In this document: in pieces, positions 1 through 12,551 of the stretch
How positions within the stretch are numbered: position 1 is the stretch's first letter
Layout: each line of letters opens with the position of its first letter
Assembly: GCF_002234675.1 (NCBI RefSeq)
Contig: NC_019862.2
Location: 32,560,134 to 32,624,133 of the forward strand
Source of the DNA: Oryzias latipes
Lineage: Eukaryota > Chordata > Actinopteri > Beloniformes > Adrianichthyidae
DNA: 64,000 nucleotides
Direction of reading: 5' to 3'
Notes under the pieces: model-generated
The model's database searches: none
The model's input: only the letters and a program-made list of their open reading frames with translations
Told to the model about the DNA's origin: nothing
Program-made: the position numbers and the translations under genes

Positions 1-375
1 GCTGGAAAGAGCCAGCCAGGGAGACGGGGGGGTCCTGGAAGGGAGAATAGAGACATTTAGGGAGTAGGAAGTGTGCGAGCAGTAATGGAGGACAAAGCAG
101 TCACGAGGCCACCTCATCAGGGGTCACCTGTGGGGGCTCTGCACCACCATTATCCACCACGTCTGCTGTTTGTGTGACGCCCTGATTGGTGGTTAACTGC
201 CAGCCATGAGACTGGACAAACAGAAACGAGGATGTTCATGAGTCTGGAATCAGCAGCCCATCCAGGAAGTGCTATTGGTCTGAGGGGACTCGCTTCTCTC
301 AGGCCCCAAAACTCAGCGACTGCTTTCACCTTCATCACTGCAGATAGAAAAGTAGGTCACACCAAATGTTGTAAT

Positions 376-545
376 GAAGACCCACTCCAATGAAAATGGT
401 GGTTTTGGTGGTTTTAACATGTTCTTGGAGAATTTTTCTGACGATGGAGGACATAAAGAAAATTAAGATTAAAGTTGCATTTCTTTATTCAAATAGTTGT
501 GAATCAGCAGCAGATGTTAAAAAAGAGCTTATTTGTGACATAGAA
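376..545 (-). repeat. Family-H interspersed repeat, fragment (minus)
   Basis: It starts with GACCCACTCCAATGAAAA and contains ATGGAGGACATA and a TTTATTCAAA...GTGAATCAG phrase, shared in either orientation with 8680-8780, 48860-48905, 49150-49270 and 53480-53565. A second piece of the same family (TCCTAGAAACCAACACAGG...ATAATTAAA, 1338-1405) suggests one copy split by unrelated DNA. Confidence 0.6.
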
Positions 546-1405
546 AATACGCTTGGTGGGCCAAACGCTCCCTGCTCTGAGCTCTCAGCAACGGGGAGGG
601 GAAGGGGGACCGGGGTTGCTCTGCACCAAAGGTTTCGCCCACAACTCAGAGGTGAGTTTCTTCAGAAACTGTGTCAGTGACGGGGTTCTTCTCAGCAGTG
701 AATAAATAAATCCCTCTAAAATGAGATGACCAAACCAGCAGACTCCAAATATCAAACGTTGGGATTTTATTCATCCCAAAACAATAATCAAAGAAAGAAG
801 TCAACTGATTCTGGGGGACCCTGTTGCCACCACTGCAACCAAGACTGCTCTCCCTCAGATGGGAAAAGTTCACGCCTCATAAAGGCTTAGCCCCTCCCAC
901 TGGCCAATCAACCAAACTTGTTTCAAACAAATTCTTGCCTTGTAACCTGGAGGATTCATAACCATAAGTCCAAAATTACAGATATTTAGCAAAAAAGAGA
1001 TAGCACCAAATGAAATACAGAAAGAGGTTTGAAACAAAATCAATTAAACAGAAAGGGAAACAAAGCAAAAAAATAACCCAAACAGTTCTGACATGTGATG
1101 TCACTTCCTGTTTCCTGTGGAAATGTATGCTGATGTGGACAACGCTCTGGTTTGGCTGTTTGTGGAGGGAAACTCGGATGATGAGTACGATTCTGTTTAA
1201 AACCAAGTGTGCACCCTTAGAATGAAACAAAATCTGAAATGTGAAGGATTTGTTAGCATGTGTTGGTGAAACTAAACTGCTACTGTGGGCTGGTTGAAAG
1301 AGACCGAACAAACAGTGGAGGCTGGTGTTCATCACAGTGTCCTAGAAACCAACACAGGTGTTTGATTATGGCTGAAAGCGGCATCGTGATAATTAAAAGA
1401 CCAAC

Positions 1406-2187
1406 GCTTTGACATTACATTTGTGTGAGACAAACTTGCAAATTCTGGTCATGCACACGTTAAAACAGCAAAGAACCAAACCGTTTGTCGGTGTTTCTCT
1501 GTTTCCTTCAAGTCATCCAGTAAAGAATTCGCCAACAACATGCACAAAGACAGCAAAGATTTTTCTTTCATGGATTCTTGTTTGACAACAGGAAAGCTCG
1601 GCCGCACAGTCACTAATCATTCAAACTGTTTATAGCTTTGAAGACGCCTGCTGCTGAACGGCACACACTGTCTGGCCCTCAAATTTTGATATTTTTATCT
1701 TTAAACTTGTTGCAGAGAGAGTTGAGAGTCAACTCCACTCGCACACGTCAGCTGCAGGTGGAGGTTCAGAAGGCCGTGACCTGACATGCTTCCTCTGTTT
1801 GCTGATCCTGTGCATCACTTTCACATCCCTCTTTAGCAAACATCCAGAGCTGCTGCTGCATGTATATCCTGGGAGAAAAGCATGACACGACACTTGTGTG
1901 TCCTGGATTTGCAAAAATCCCCCCCACTGAAAGGCTGAACAGGAGGCTTAGCGTGTTTTAAACACACGATGTGAAGCCCCCTTTGCAGCCCACAGACAGT
2001 CTTAGCTGAACTCCAATGAAGCAGTTGGATGAATGCTGGCTTGATCCCCAGGATTTGACTAAATCAGGTTTGTAAGTGAGCATGTTGTTGTGAGGATGCA
2101 GCTTGAGCCAAGCCAACAGTTGGGGGCTTTGTCCTCCACACAGCCACCAGTGGAAGTTTAAAAGGCAGGTCTGATTTTTATCTGCAG
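1406..2187. other. Unannotated intergenic stretch
   Basis: Mixed-composition DNA. No coding frame, repeat module or RNA gene was recognised. Confidence 0.5.
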
Positions 2188-2373
2188 CCCACCATGGTCT
2201 TCATCAGCCCAGTGCTTCTCTGTGTCGTTCTCTTCCTACATCTGTTGTTTGCTGTAAACACATGCAATGCTGACGGGTGGAGGAGGCCTGTTTGCAATTG
2301 TAGGCAACCTTCAGGAAATAATCTGGACCAGACCAGCCAACGGTTTCCGTTTGCTTCTGTTTGCACTCTCGGG
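2188..2373 (+). CDS. Candidate signal-peptide exon of a small secreted protein
   Basis: ATG 2194 lies in an ideal Kozak context (CCCACCATGG) directly after a good acceptor (TTTTTATCTGCAG). It opens a 60-codon frame that reaches a good donor (CTCGGG|GTGAGA) at 2373/2374. The first 20-odd residues are hydrophobic (FISPVLLCVVLFLHLLFAV) and look like a cleavable signal peptide; the rest is cysteine-bearing (CNADGW, PVCNCRQ). A TTTAAAA box also lies at 2157-2163 if the exon is a first exon instead. I do not recognise the family and found no second exon. The frame could be chance: a 60-codon open frame is not rare. Treat as a hypothesis. Confidence 0.3.
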
Positions 2374-4837
2374 GTGAGATTTACGTCCAGTGAACTTTTT
2401 TCAACCTCTGCTTCACGCGCTCCATGCGGATTATCAGTTTTAGATGCTTACGTGATGTAAGGAAGGAGCCGTAATACGACCTCCCAGGAAAAACACAAGA
2501 CATCTGTGCTGCTGACCCTCACAAAGCCCACGGACCGCCGCAGTGAGAAACAGCATTCAGGATAAGAGATAGGCCCTTTAGTTTGAAAAAGCTCAAGACC
2601 TGCTGGCCTCGGAGCTACCAGGAAACCGGGATCTGCCTCAGAACAGATAACACCCAGGCATTAAGCACAAGTCATTTCCATCCACTCTCTGCACACAGGA
2701 AATGAACGAAACGTGATGAAACGGAGGGAGGAGCAGAGAAGCACAAACACCAGAGCCAGAGCTGATCCAGTCGGTCAAGACTTTTCACTATCGTTTTGAC
2801 TTCCTGTGTCCATATTCTCTCCATGTTGGTGACCCCAGGATGGATCCGTCGGGTGGGTGAGGGGACAGAAACCCCCTCATTCGGTCCAAGGTTAGAATGA
2901 AGACAAAAGCAGACCTAAAAATGTTCTTTTATGTGAGAATTCAGCATCCCTTTGATGATAAGAAAAGTTTCTGAGTGAAGTTCAGAAGATGGATGGACGG
3001 AGAGTAACGAAGAGGCATAAACCTGTGAAAAGGTTTTCTTCTTCTGGACATCCCACCTTGAGCTATGTTTGTTCTCCATTTGCTGTGGCAAAGAGGCTCC
3101 CGTCTCCAAACAGTAATCCCAGATGAGGGCGTGTTGAGGATCTGCAGGATATAATCCAGCAGCAGGTACAGGCTGGGATGAGTCCCACACCTTAAACCAG
3201 GATTCTGTTATCTGAATTCACTTCAGTGACGTTAAACCTATTTGGTGTTTGGGTGATGTGTTGGGGGAAACAGAAATAGAAGAAAGAGCCCAGAGAGACA
3301 TGCCAAACTAAAAATTAAGAGTTTAGGAGGCCCAAAGTTAGATTTGTCCTTAGGAAATGTGAACATTTATTTACTGCCTCAATATTCAAGATTGATTTAT
3401 TTGTCACTAAAACAATGACATTGCGTTTGGAGCAGTGGCAATCACCCTTTTTATTTTCAAAGATGAAAAAAACAAAGGAAACCAACAAAGTAAAATGTGT
3501 TTCCAAATGGGGAAAAATAATCTTTTATTAACCGTTTGAAACAGTTGAAAGCAGTCAAAGTTCCCTTCATGGACAGAAGCTCGGCGTCTGCGTCTGCCAC
3601 CGGTGAGACGTCCATGGCTCTGCGCTTCGATGCAGAACGCTGGCGTGTCCTCCAGATGTGGCAGCAGAAAGTAGCAGTTCACTCAGTCCCGGTGGATTTT
3701 CTCGCTGAGCCCCTCACACCGGCGGGGGTGAGGGGCGACATATGTGCGCATCCTCACCCTCCTCACCCTTCTTCCCTCTGTTTTCCCTTCTGTTTTGGTT
3801 CTTTTTAAACTTTTACAGATCTTCTTGCTTTCTTCTTTTTAATGCCTACAGTCGCATTTACAAAAATGTAGTTTGTTACAGTTTTTCTCCATTGCTTTGG
3901 CTCATTTCTTGAAATAGAAATTACATTCTGAAAATTCTAAGAGCATTTGGCAAAACAGTCTTAATGTTCAGCTCAGCACTAAAGCTCACTTGCAAAATCT
4001 AATATATCCCCCAAAACTGTTCACTCATGCTACAAAACTAAATTCCTTTCCCATGTAAAGAGTCATATATATTAAGGGATTATGTTAGACTTGACTTTAG
4101 AACCAGGGCACTGTATAGTTTTTGGGTTGGGGAGGGAATTTGGACAGAGCTCCAGACCAAAACAGAAGAAGACAGCATAGCTGAAACCAAAGCATGAAAA
4201 CCCAGCATTAGAGTTTAATCTTGACACTTGAGGTGACTTTGTTCTCGTACTCTGAGAAATGAAGCTCTGGTCTGGAAACAGGATGTGGGCAGGAGAACAA
4301 GCATCATTTGCATAGGTTAGAGTGTGTTGACGGGGGTCCACTGAAATCCTTGTGTGGATTTCTGTAACCAGTCTGTACATGTGCGCCTCATGACTGTGTG
4401 TTTCGTGACTGGGTGTCTGTTCCCTCCACCGCTTCGAGCTTTGCCTCTTTTTCCTGGCAGGCCCTGTGCCTGACATCCCTGCTGGCACCGACTGCGGCCC
4501 ACCCTGGTGAACGTCTCACTGTGTCAGTCGTCGCTCTCACCTCCGGATCTTTCCGGCCTGGAAGCACGAAGCTGAACTCGCAGAGCACGATGACAGAGGA
4601 GGGCCCGACAGCAGGCGGCAAATCCCTTCATCGTGTCTTTGGACGGTACATTTCCATCAGAAATGATGAGCATCTGCAGTAAGTGAGCAAAGAGTGAAAG
4701 CAGCAACAACTGAGGTTTCAAAAGGGTTTACCTTCATCAGAAAATTACCCCTTAAGAAGTGTAAATATTTATATATTTTTGTAAATACTCATCTGTGAAA
4801 CAAAAAAAAAGAAATCAAATCATGACAGAACGTGTCT
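2374..4837. other. Unannotated intergenic stretch
   Basis: Short open frames occur on both strands (for example near 3407-3808 and 4072-4682), but they overlap each other and lack splice sites or recognisable domains. A short phrase near 3388-3425 (AAGATTGATTTATTTGTCAC) resembles the AAGATTCAA...TTTATTGTCA repeat tails seen at 5250 and 26.85 kb. Confidence 0.5.
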
Positions 4838-5165
4838 GACTTATTCTGATCCTCCACCTGCAGACCAACAGATCCATGATCGTCTTTGTTTTCCTGGTCT
4901 GAGCTGGAATCTGGATCAGAACTGGACGGATCTGATACTGATCGCCGTTTTAGTTTGCCTGGTAGAGTTAGTCTGAGGGTGAGAGGGACTGTAAGCTAGT
5001 GGAAGTAAGCAGATGGCTGAGTTCCACCCACATCTCAGAGGGGAATTTCTAATGAACCCTTGGCGCCCTGCAGAAACTACGTCCTAGAAAACAACACAGG
5101 GTTGTTGTTTTTGAATTTTGACTAAAAACCAGCAAAAATCATAATTAAAGAACCTCTTGAAAAGC
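4838..5165 (-). repeat. Family-H repeat copy (minus)
   Basis: It contains TTTTCCTGGTCTGAGCTGG and TGCAGAAACTACGTCCTAG, the reverse complement of the block at 8391-8550 and co-linear with 49380-49560. It ends in AAATCATAATTAAAG. Confidence 0.7.
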
Positions 5166-5249
5166 TTTGAAAATAGAATATCAGGCTTTAAAGGGCGTGT
5201 GTCCTGCTTTTCTTAGGCCTTTCAGAATGAACTCTATCCATTATATATT

Positions 5250-5385
5250 CAAGATTCAAAGGGTTTATTGTCATATGAACAGTAAGAAACGGGTTTCCAA
5301 TGTGCACGATGTAATTCTAACTTTGCTCTCTGCTCTGAATGCCAGGGTTAAGTTAAATAAAATAATAAAAGATAAAAGTAGTATA
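5250..5385. repeat. LINE/SINE-tail-like repeat (AAGATTCAAAGGG...TTTATTGTCA)
   Basis: This matches a very common fish phrase pattern (AAGATTCAA...TTTATTGTCA...GTGCA...GTAATTCTAACTTTGCT) remembered as a Rex1/L2-type LINE end. The family name is not certain. Confidence 0.45.
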
Positions 5386-7830
5386 TGAGAATATATTTCC
5401 TTTGGCACACTAAAGAACTATCTTTTTAATGAAATATGAGTTATTTTAACAGCTCATTTTCCTACCCAGAAGTAAGGCGACTTGATCACTGAAGCCCCGC
5501 CTTTCAAAATACCACTTTAGTGAGGAATGAACGTTAAAATACACCTCAAAGCTCAAAACAGTTTTCATGTAAAAGGCCCTTACAGACTTCTGCACTACAG
5601 ATAAAATGCTGTTGCATCTGCCATACTTGTTTACGAACTGCATTGGTGTTGGCGTCGTTTTGCTAAGTTACCCAGAGCCTCTTGTAGTCTCACTAAACTA
5701 ATAAAAAATATGATTCAACTCGTGTTATATATGTGATTGTGATACTGATAATGTTATAGCTCTGAGTCTGACTCCCAAAATGTAAACATTTTCCATCTTA
5801 GAGGACCAATGCCAGACTGAGTTAAGTTATGGGTCCAGAACCAAAGTCTCCTTTGACAGTTTAAATCGTTCTTCACAAAAAATCAACCCAAAATAAACTC
5901 GGGACTGAAGATGGAATATGAAGCTTGACTTTGAACTTGTTTTTTCCCTTTGAAACTGAACCCATACCCTACAAACAGAGAGTGACTGTGTATTTGCTGA
6001 AACATGTTTGGCTGAGGGAAATTTCTTTGCATGCTAGAGTCCGCTCTGCTCAGTGAAAGTTTGCTTTTAGTGACTGAAAATGATGCTCAGGGCCGGTTTG
6101 GTCTCCCAGCATCTTTGCTTTATTCTAATTCTATCTGCTGAAAGTTCTGCAGCTTTAAAAAGAAAGAAAATGTGCGATTTTTAGAGAAACGCTAATCTCT
6201 GGGAATGAGGTCGATGAGGTTCTCATTTAAAGCCACAAAGAGTAATAATTATATCTCCTTTGTAAAAGCTGCAGTTTCTTTTCTAGGTGAACTTATATTT
6301 CACGTGTTCAGTGTTTTCAGTTTCTAAAACGTCTTCGTTTGAGCGCAGGTCAGTGGAACTTTTTTTCATTTTCTGGTCTTTTAAGAGTTTGAATTTTTTT
6401 TTCCTTTTATACGTTCTTTCTGAATCTTGAACCGTTTCTTTCCAATTAGTTTTATTTAGGAAGCCTTTTCATCATCTGAATGAGATGAAAAGAAACCAAT
6501 GTCACCAAAATATGGATGTTTGCTGAGACCCAAACAATCTCAAGCTGCGTTACACGTGTTTATTTTTACTCCAACAATTCACTTATGGAGTATTGCTTCA
6601 GTGGACAGGTATTTCAAACCAAAAAAAACGCTCTTCTCTTTTCTATTTAAGTCATTTTCTTAAATAACTCCCACTTTTGGGGCCGAAAGGTTTTGATTAA
6701 AGTGCACTAATTTGTAAAGATATGCTCATTTTTTCTGTGTGCAGGACATGCAAAGCAGCAAAACTGCAAGTTTGGTTTATGGCAAAAGTTTTTTACCGTG
6801 GAATTTTCAAGTTTTATCCAGACAGCAGTAATTTACCATCAAACTGATGTGGTGCTTGGCCTGGATTACGTTGTTGGGACATAAAACAATCATTAAGGTT
6901 TGGGGAAAACCAAATTATCTTCTCTTCTTTTCTCCCTTTTTCAGGTAAATCAACACTATTTAACTACAAATGGGAAATTAAATTCAAGACGTTTACTCTT
7001 CCCTCCCTCCACTGAAGTAAACCATAGAAATAGTTGTGCAGAATCTAGTGGAACATATTTTAATTAATTTTTTGGAAACCAAGATTACATCAAAAAGAGT
7101 CGGAATGACTTTAAAAAAAAATTGTAATTCTTTCGCTGCTTTCCAACTTTTTTTGTTGGTTTTGACTTCCATCAAAGTTTTTGAGAGCAGCTTCCTTGAC
7201 TGCACACAGAAACTGTAGTCACTTACGTTCCACAAATACCTTTGACACATCTGTAAACCAGAGAAAAAACGAATCCAGAGTCATCGAGTTGCTTTAATGC
7301 CATTAGAAAAAAGTAAAGAAAATGAGTTTTATGTAGAATCTGGTATGCATTTCACATCAAAGTCTTGATCATTTTGTTTACCTCATTTACTCAAATGTGG
7401 AGAAATCAGAACCAGAAGGCAGATGGGAGTTTGATGCTGCAGTGAAAGACAGATTCCTGATTTGAGTTATTGGAAGGAGCCACAGAGAAGACCAACTGTT
7501 CTTCCAAACTGCTTGTGTGAGATATCATCTTTCTGGAGAATGCTGGAGTTTAATTAATGAACACAATGTCTGGACACACAATACTCTTTGAAATACAATC
7601 GAATCTTTTCTATTGCTCTCTAATCTGCTCAGATTTACAGCAGGGAGCAGTTGGAGCCACTGGAGTCATTTCTTTCTGACTCATGGAGCCATTATGAGTC
7701 CGGACTTTCATGTCTGTAATCTCCTTTGATGCTTTATATCTACAAACATGAACTTTTAAACAAAGTAAAGTCTTAATATTTTAAGCCCTTGTCTGTATAG
7801 GTAGTACTGATGTTTACTGCCTTTTACAGA
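5386..7830. other. AT-rich intergenic stretch
   Basis: AT-rich DNA with homopolymer T runs. Short frames only (the pair at 6993-7250 are mutual antisense shadows). Nothing recognised. Confidence 0.5.
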
Positions 7831-7834
7831 TACT

Positions 7835-8260
7835 TTGGTTGGGTTTGCTGGATTAACAATCCAAACCCAAATAGGTTTTGAAGCTAGGCGACAAGCAGAA
7901 GGCAACATGATGAACCAACAGGCCATTGGAAAGGCAAGGGCACCCTTCATCACCATGAAGCACATCTGGAGATCCCCCCTCATCACAACAGGCACCACGA
8001 TTGACCTGTTCAACTCAAACATCATGCCTGTCCGTCTGTACGGAGCTGAAACAAGGACAACAACAAAAACCAACAACCAGCATCATCCATCAGGCCCTGG
8101 CCGGGAATGCCCAGAGGAAGAGAAAACGAGGAAGACCAAGGAAGACACGGTGGAGAAACTTGGAGGCTAACGTCTAGCCAACCGATCACAAACGAAGATC
8201 CACCAGGAGCTAAGACAACGGTGGGGAGTTGTTGCTGGCCTAAAACTGACTAACTCAATG
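7835..8260 (+). mobile_element. Non-LTR retrotransposon C-terminal fragment
   Basis: The frame 7835-8170 encodes IGKARAPFITMKHIWRS, LFNSNIMPVRLYGAET and ECPEEEKTRKTKEDTVEKL. These match the C-terminal region found after the reverse-transcriptase domain in a widespread animal non-LTR family (canonical elements read close to IGKAR-AF--LK-IWRS...LLYGAETW from memory). The catalytic region is absent and the tail is degenerate, so this is a 5'-truncated dead copy. Clade (RTE/jockey-like) is not resolved. Confidence 0.75.
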
Positions 8261-8374
8261 GATTGGAATTGTTTTATGCATAGTTTAATGCTCATAAGAC
8301 TGGTATGCTGTCATGTAAAATGTTTGGGTGTTCTTGGGTGGGTTAAAATGTTCTGAGATTTGGCTGAGACTGTT

Positions 8375-8780
8375 AGTGCGACGAACGACTCCCCTCATTT
8401 CCCATCATCCATCTGTTTACGTGCTCTCCTGCTAGCTTACAGCCCCTCACAACCCAACATAACTTTAGATCTATCCATCCAGTTCTGATCCAGATTCCAG
8501 CTCAGACCAGGAAAACAAAGACCTTCATGGATCTGTTGGTCTGACGGGGGATGACCAGAAAGGGGCGGAGCATTGTGGCCCGCCAGTTGTAGCACCTACA
8601 TCACTGCTGGGCTTTTCGAATTTTTTGACTGCTCCTGATTTAGGGTTTAAATTAAAAAAATACTCAGAATTTTAAGCTTAATTTTCTTAATAGATGTCCT
8701 CCATCATGACAAAACCTCCGTAGGAACATGTTAAAAAACAAAAAACAAGAGTTTTTATTGGAGTGGGTCTTTAAGGAAAT
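8375..8780 (+). repeat. Family-H repeat copy (plus), reference copy
   Basis: This is the clearest uninterrupted copy: CCCATCATCCATCTGTTTAC, GCTAGCTTACAGCCCCTCAC, CCAGATTCCAGCTCAGACCAG, ATGTCCTCCATCATGA, ending TTGGAGTGGGTCTTTAA. The same blocks in the same order occur at 46.86-48.9 kb and partly at 53.1-53.56 kb. No coding capacity is seen, so it is non-autonomous. Confidence 0.75.
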
Positions 8781-9239
8781 TGGAAAGATCAAAATTTCTA
8801 ATCTCAATTTATGGTCAGAACTTTTTAAATATGTCATTTTCAATTTGTCTTGTGAAAAAGTTCTTCCTTTTGTATTTTGTTCCCCTCTGGTTCCAAAACA
8901 TTTGCCTGGATGCTGCACCTCCTGAACCCTGAAGCAAACGGACGATTCTTATGGATCTGCACATGAACGTCCTGAGAGGAGCACCTGCACACAGAAACGC
9001 CACAGACGGTGTCTCTTTAAGGGATAACTCGCAGAGGAAGATGAGAAACTGCAAGGAAGGAAGAACAGGAGGTGTGCATGCATACGTGGACATGTCAAAC
9101 TAATGGAGGGGGTGGAGGAGGGAAGAAAGACGGGGGTAAGGTAAAGACAAAAGCACAACACTGCATTAGACTCTAAGAGCCATTCCTTGCTCACTAAAGG
9201 CTAATGCAATTGCCACACAATAAGTGTGTCTCAGCAGAG

Positions 9240-9822
9240 GCTGTAAAAAGAAGTCGAGTAAGAGGAGAGGCAGGGAGGGAGGAAAGAATGGAGGGAGGGA
9301 GGAAAGGAGGAGGACTGGCAGCTCTGCCCTAGACTCTCAGATGGATCTCCTGGGACAGTGCCTGAAAGTCTCTCTCTGTCTGTACTGTAACTGTTGGTTG
9401 ACTGAGTGGCTCGCCGCTCGCCGCCTCTCTGGGGGGATTTGTCAGCTTTGCCAGGAGGAGAGGCTGAGAGACACAACTGTGGTGGCAGACCGGCAGCTGG
9501 CTGCTGTGTTAACTCTGCATCTGACCTCCATGGGAACAGAGCAGCCTCCTCTGCTGCCCTGGAAGTCTGTGGGAACAAGGAGGACGGAGCCTTTCCTCCA
9601 CAGTCTGCGCTCCTTTCTGGCCTCCTAGGCTGTGGGAACAAGGCAGGACCGGCAGACCTGGACTATGAGGAAACTGGATCACTCAAGCTGTTTTTGGTTA
9701 ATAGCTGTTTAATGCTTGGTTAGTTGGTTAATTTATAACTGGCGTCCCAAGCAGGTCTTGGATGTCCTGTTTGTGCATCGCCTCATCTAAACCCTGAGGG
9801 AACACCAGGACCTGTGGACACG
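9240..9822 (+). other. Possible transcribed 5' exon ending at a consensus donor
   Basis: A purine-rich then GC-richer block ends at GACACG|GTGAGTCAG (donor 9822/9823). An ATG at 9342 opens about 95 codons to a stop near 9626, rich in Cys and Leu and not recognised. A TGTGGGAACAAGG phrase recurs near 9569 and 9631. The block looks like a promoter-proximal exon or leader, but no promoter element or homology confirms it. Confidence 0.2.
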
Positions 9823-9943
9823 GTGAGTCAGTTTCTCACTCTGCTTCTTCCTCCTCTGAGTCTTCCTCTCTGTGCCGCATTCTTCTCACACATTTTGATC
9901 AGATTTGGATTGTTGTGCCTCGTCTTGTTCTTGTTTTTTGCAG

Positions 9944-10073
9944 CATGTCACGAGCACAGAACGGCAGATCTGATCAAAGTTCCTCTCTGCCTTCTCTGAT
10001 TTTGTACTCGTCACACTCCAGCTTTGATCTTCTGCTGATGACATTTGGGAAGACGGCGCATCTGCTGGCGTGA
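9944..10073 (+). other. Possible second exon after a 121-base intron
   Basis: A good acceptor (CTTGTTTTTTGCAG) ends at 9943, 121 bases after the donor at 9823, a typical small fish intron. An ATG follows one base later and opens 42 codons (MSRAQNGRSDQSS...) to TGA 10071-10073. The peptide is not recognised. The pair of matched splice sites is the only support. Confidence 0.2.
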
Positions 10074-10244
10074 CGTGTTGCCGATGTCTCGGTCTCAGAT
10101 ACTTTGGTTGAGAGTTTAATCGCGTTGGTTTATGGAGAATTAAGGCACCAGTTTGTCCTGTTGAGCTGAAGCAACACAAATGTCATAAAGTTTGAATGAA
10201 CCTGTATTAGATTCTGATCCCCGTGACAAGAAAAACAGAGAATT

Positions 10245-10385
10245 CACGCATACCTGCACACGCATACCTGCACACGCATACCTGCACACGCATACCTGCA
10301 CACGCATACCTGCACACGCATACCTGCACACGCATACCTGCACACGCATACCTGCACACGCATACCTGCACACGCATACCTGCAC
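10245..10385. repeat. 14-bp minisatellite, about 10 copies
   Basis: The unit GCATACCTGCACAC is repeated head to tail with almost no variation, which suggests recent expansion. Because the unit lacks stops in most frames, several spurious open frames cross it on both strands. Confidence 0.97.
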
Positions 10386-10399
10386 TTCTGGCTGCTCGA

Positions 10400-12551
10400 C
10401 CGCTGAACCTTTCCAGCAGTCTCCTGACTCCAAAGGGGGTTTTGCTGTGGGCCATCACCTCACAACTCTCCAAAAAAAGAATTTAGGTTGAAAAGCTTTT
10501 TAAAAGTGATTTTTTTTCAACAAATGGTGCACATTCTTGAGCACTTTCCAAGGACTTTTTTCTCACACATAAGAGACCTGTTACACAAGAACAACAATAA
10601 TGGATTTAGCGGTTTAATGGACAGCCAGTGTAAATGCAATACTTGTAATGAAATCATCAGAAGTGATATATATCTGGATTTCTGATGTTGCTCCCCTGAA
10701 GGCCTGCATCTCTGCTCCCCTCATTCACAGAGTACTCTCACATTTCGAGTGTGAAATCAAACGCGGGACACATCGGGACACATCGGGGCATCAAAACAAC
10801 AAAGTTCAAAAGCAGGAAATGCTAACATGTTGGCCAAAATGCAGTGAACGCCATGTTTCCATCCCGATCCTCCACAGATGCTGGCAATTACGCCGTCTCA
10901 CAGACAACAGCTGTTTGCCATTTGGTTACAGGCGGCTATATTTGTCATTGATGCAGGTTTTGTGTTGCATGGAACACTCGGCCGTAGTTTGTTGCGTGCG
11001 TTCCAGCTTTGTGTGCAGCTGGACGGGCCTCTCTCATGGTTTAGCAGCGCGGTTCTCCTCAGCTGCCTCACCCGGGCCGTACGTCGACCACAGAGAAGTC
11101 CTGTCTGAGCCCAGGCAATCCCATCCAGAGCCGTCTCTGCCAGCAACCAAATGAAGGAGCCTTTGAGCTCCAACTGTCGAATATTTACTTTTTACGACCA
11201 ACCAAGCAGTAAACAGCTCGCCTTGTTGGCTGAAAAACAGGCAAGTCCACAAAAACGTGCATAAACGCATCAGTGAAAAAAACACACAAAACTGGAAAAT
11301 AGTTGGAAAAATATCAAATTAAAGGGAGCGTAAATCTCCAAAAGTGAGCGACAACCAGACATCGCTTGTGTTTGTTGATTTCATGATGGGGTTTGTTGTG
11401 CTTCGCCTGTCTGCAGCACAGGCAGCAACAGCAGCAGCAACCTCCAATTGAAGCCATGTGTGGTGGAAAAACAAGCCCGGTTTGTGGAGAGATTGCATGC
11501 TTGAAGTGGGAGGGAGCCTGTCGGTTACAGAGGTCACAAGCCGAACACGCCAACTCCTTTTGGGGGGTGCTGACAGATGCATTTCAATGGTTTCTCCCCA
11601 AAGCCACTTTACTCCCTTTGTACTTTCATTTGCAGCAATCGTTTCTTTTTTGCCGCCTTTTTAGATCAGATCAAAACACAGAGGAAAGAGTTCTTGAAGG
11701 CACAATGGAGGAGGGTTGTTCAGGGTGTGCAGAAAGGGCTTTGCTGAGTGGAGTGCTGCAGGAGACGTTTTATTGGCGCTGGCTGCGCTAATAGCCCAGT
11801 TGACACATGTTCTCCTAAGATGAACTCGGAGAACTTCACATTCTGAGTTCGGTTCCCTGTGGGTTACATCACACTATCACAAAAGCACCAAATCTTTCTC
11901 ACAAACTCACTTATGCCATCCCGTGTTTCGTCACTTTGCTTTCTCTTCCGTTTCTCAGCGTTCTCTCATTTTCTTTCCCTTCTTGCCCAAATGTTATCAG
12001 CACAGCGATTAGCTAATAGCTGCAGCAGCATCTGCTATCAGGTTCAGAGATAGCCCCTGCCAGGCTGTAATGCGGCCGTGCCATTTCCCCTCATGCATTA
12101 CCATCGATCACGTTCCTGTCAGAGGAGAGCCGGATCATTTCTTCAGGTCTCCATTCTTCCTGTGAGCTCTGACTCATTGGCTCTTTAAAGATTTACCTTT
12201 CTGCCCTCTTTGGGATCAAATTCCCAAATCTGTTTGGTCTCCTATGCTTTTTGTTCCTTTTCTTGTCTTTTTTACAGAAGTTTAGTGAAGATTGATTTAG
12301 CATCAAATTACATCCCTGGGAAATCCTATTAATGCTGTGTAACGTGAATCCTTCATATTAGTAGGCCACGTGAAAGGAGCTCCTGCGTCACGCCGGCTCT
12401 CTTCATCATGAGGTCCGAACTGAATGAGTGGAAATGAGTTTCTACCCATTTTTGCTCTTTTTCAACCCTCGTTCTTTAAAGACATTTTCTGTCTTTGCTG
12501 TTCCTCCTGCTGACAGAAGCAATGTGGCGTTCCTGCTTGGACAGCCTAAAC
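10400..12551. other. Unannotated stretch
   Basis: No gene recognised. A short CAG/CAA-rich tract lies at about 11412-11440. Overlapping short frames near 10.6-11.8 kb show no domains. Confidence 0.5.

Noticed and set aside
3407-4721. Several open frames on both strands
   Set aside because: They overlap antisense to each other, have no domains and no splice sites in agreement with the frames.
9231-9641. 136-codon minus-strand frame
   Set aside because: Antisense to the GA-rich/GC-richer block; Ser/Pro-rich low-complexity peptide, typical of a shadow frame.
10140-10491. Four overlapping open frames on both strands
   Set aside because: They are produced by the 14-bp minisatellite, whose unit lacks stops; the peptides are pure repeats.
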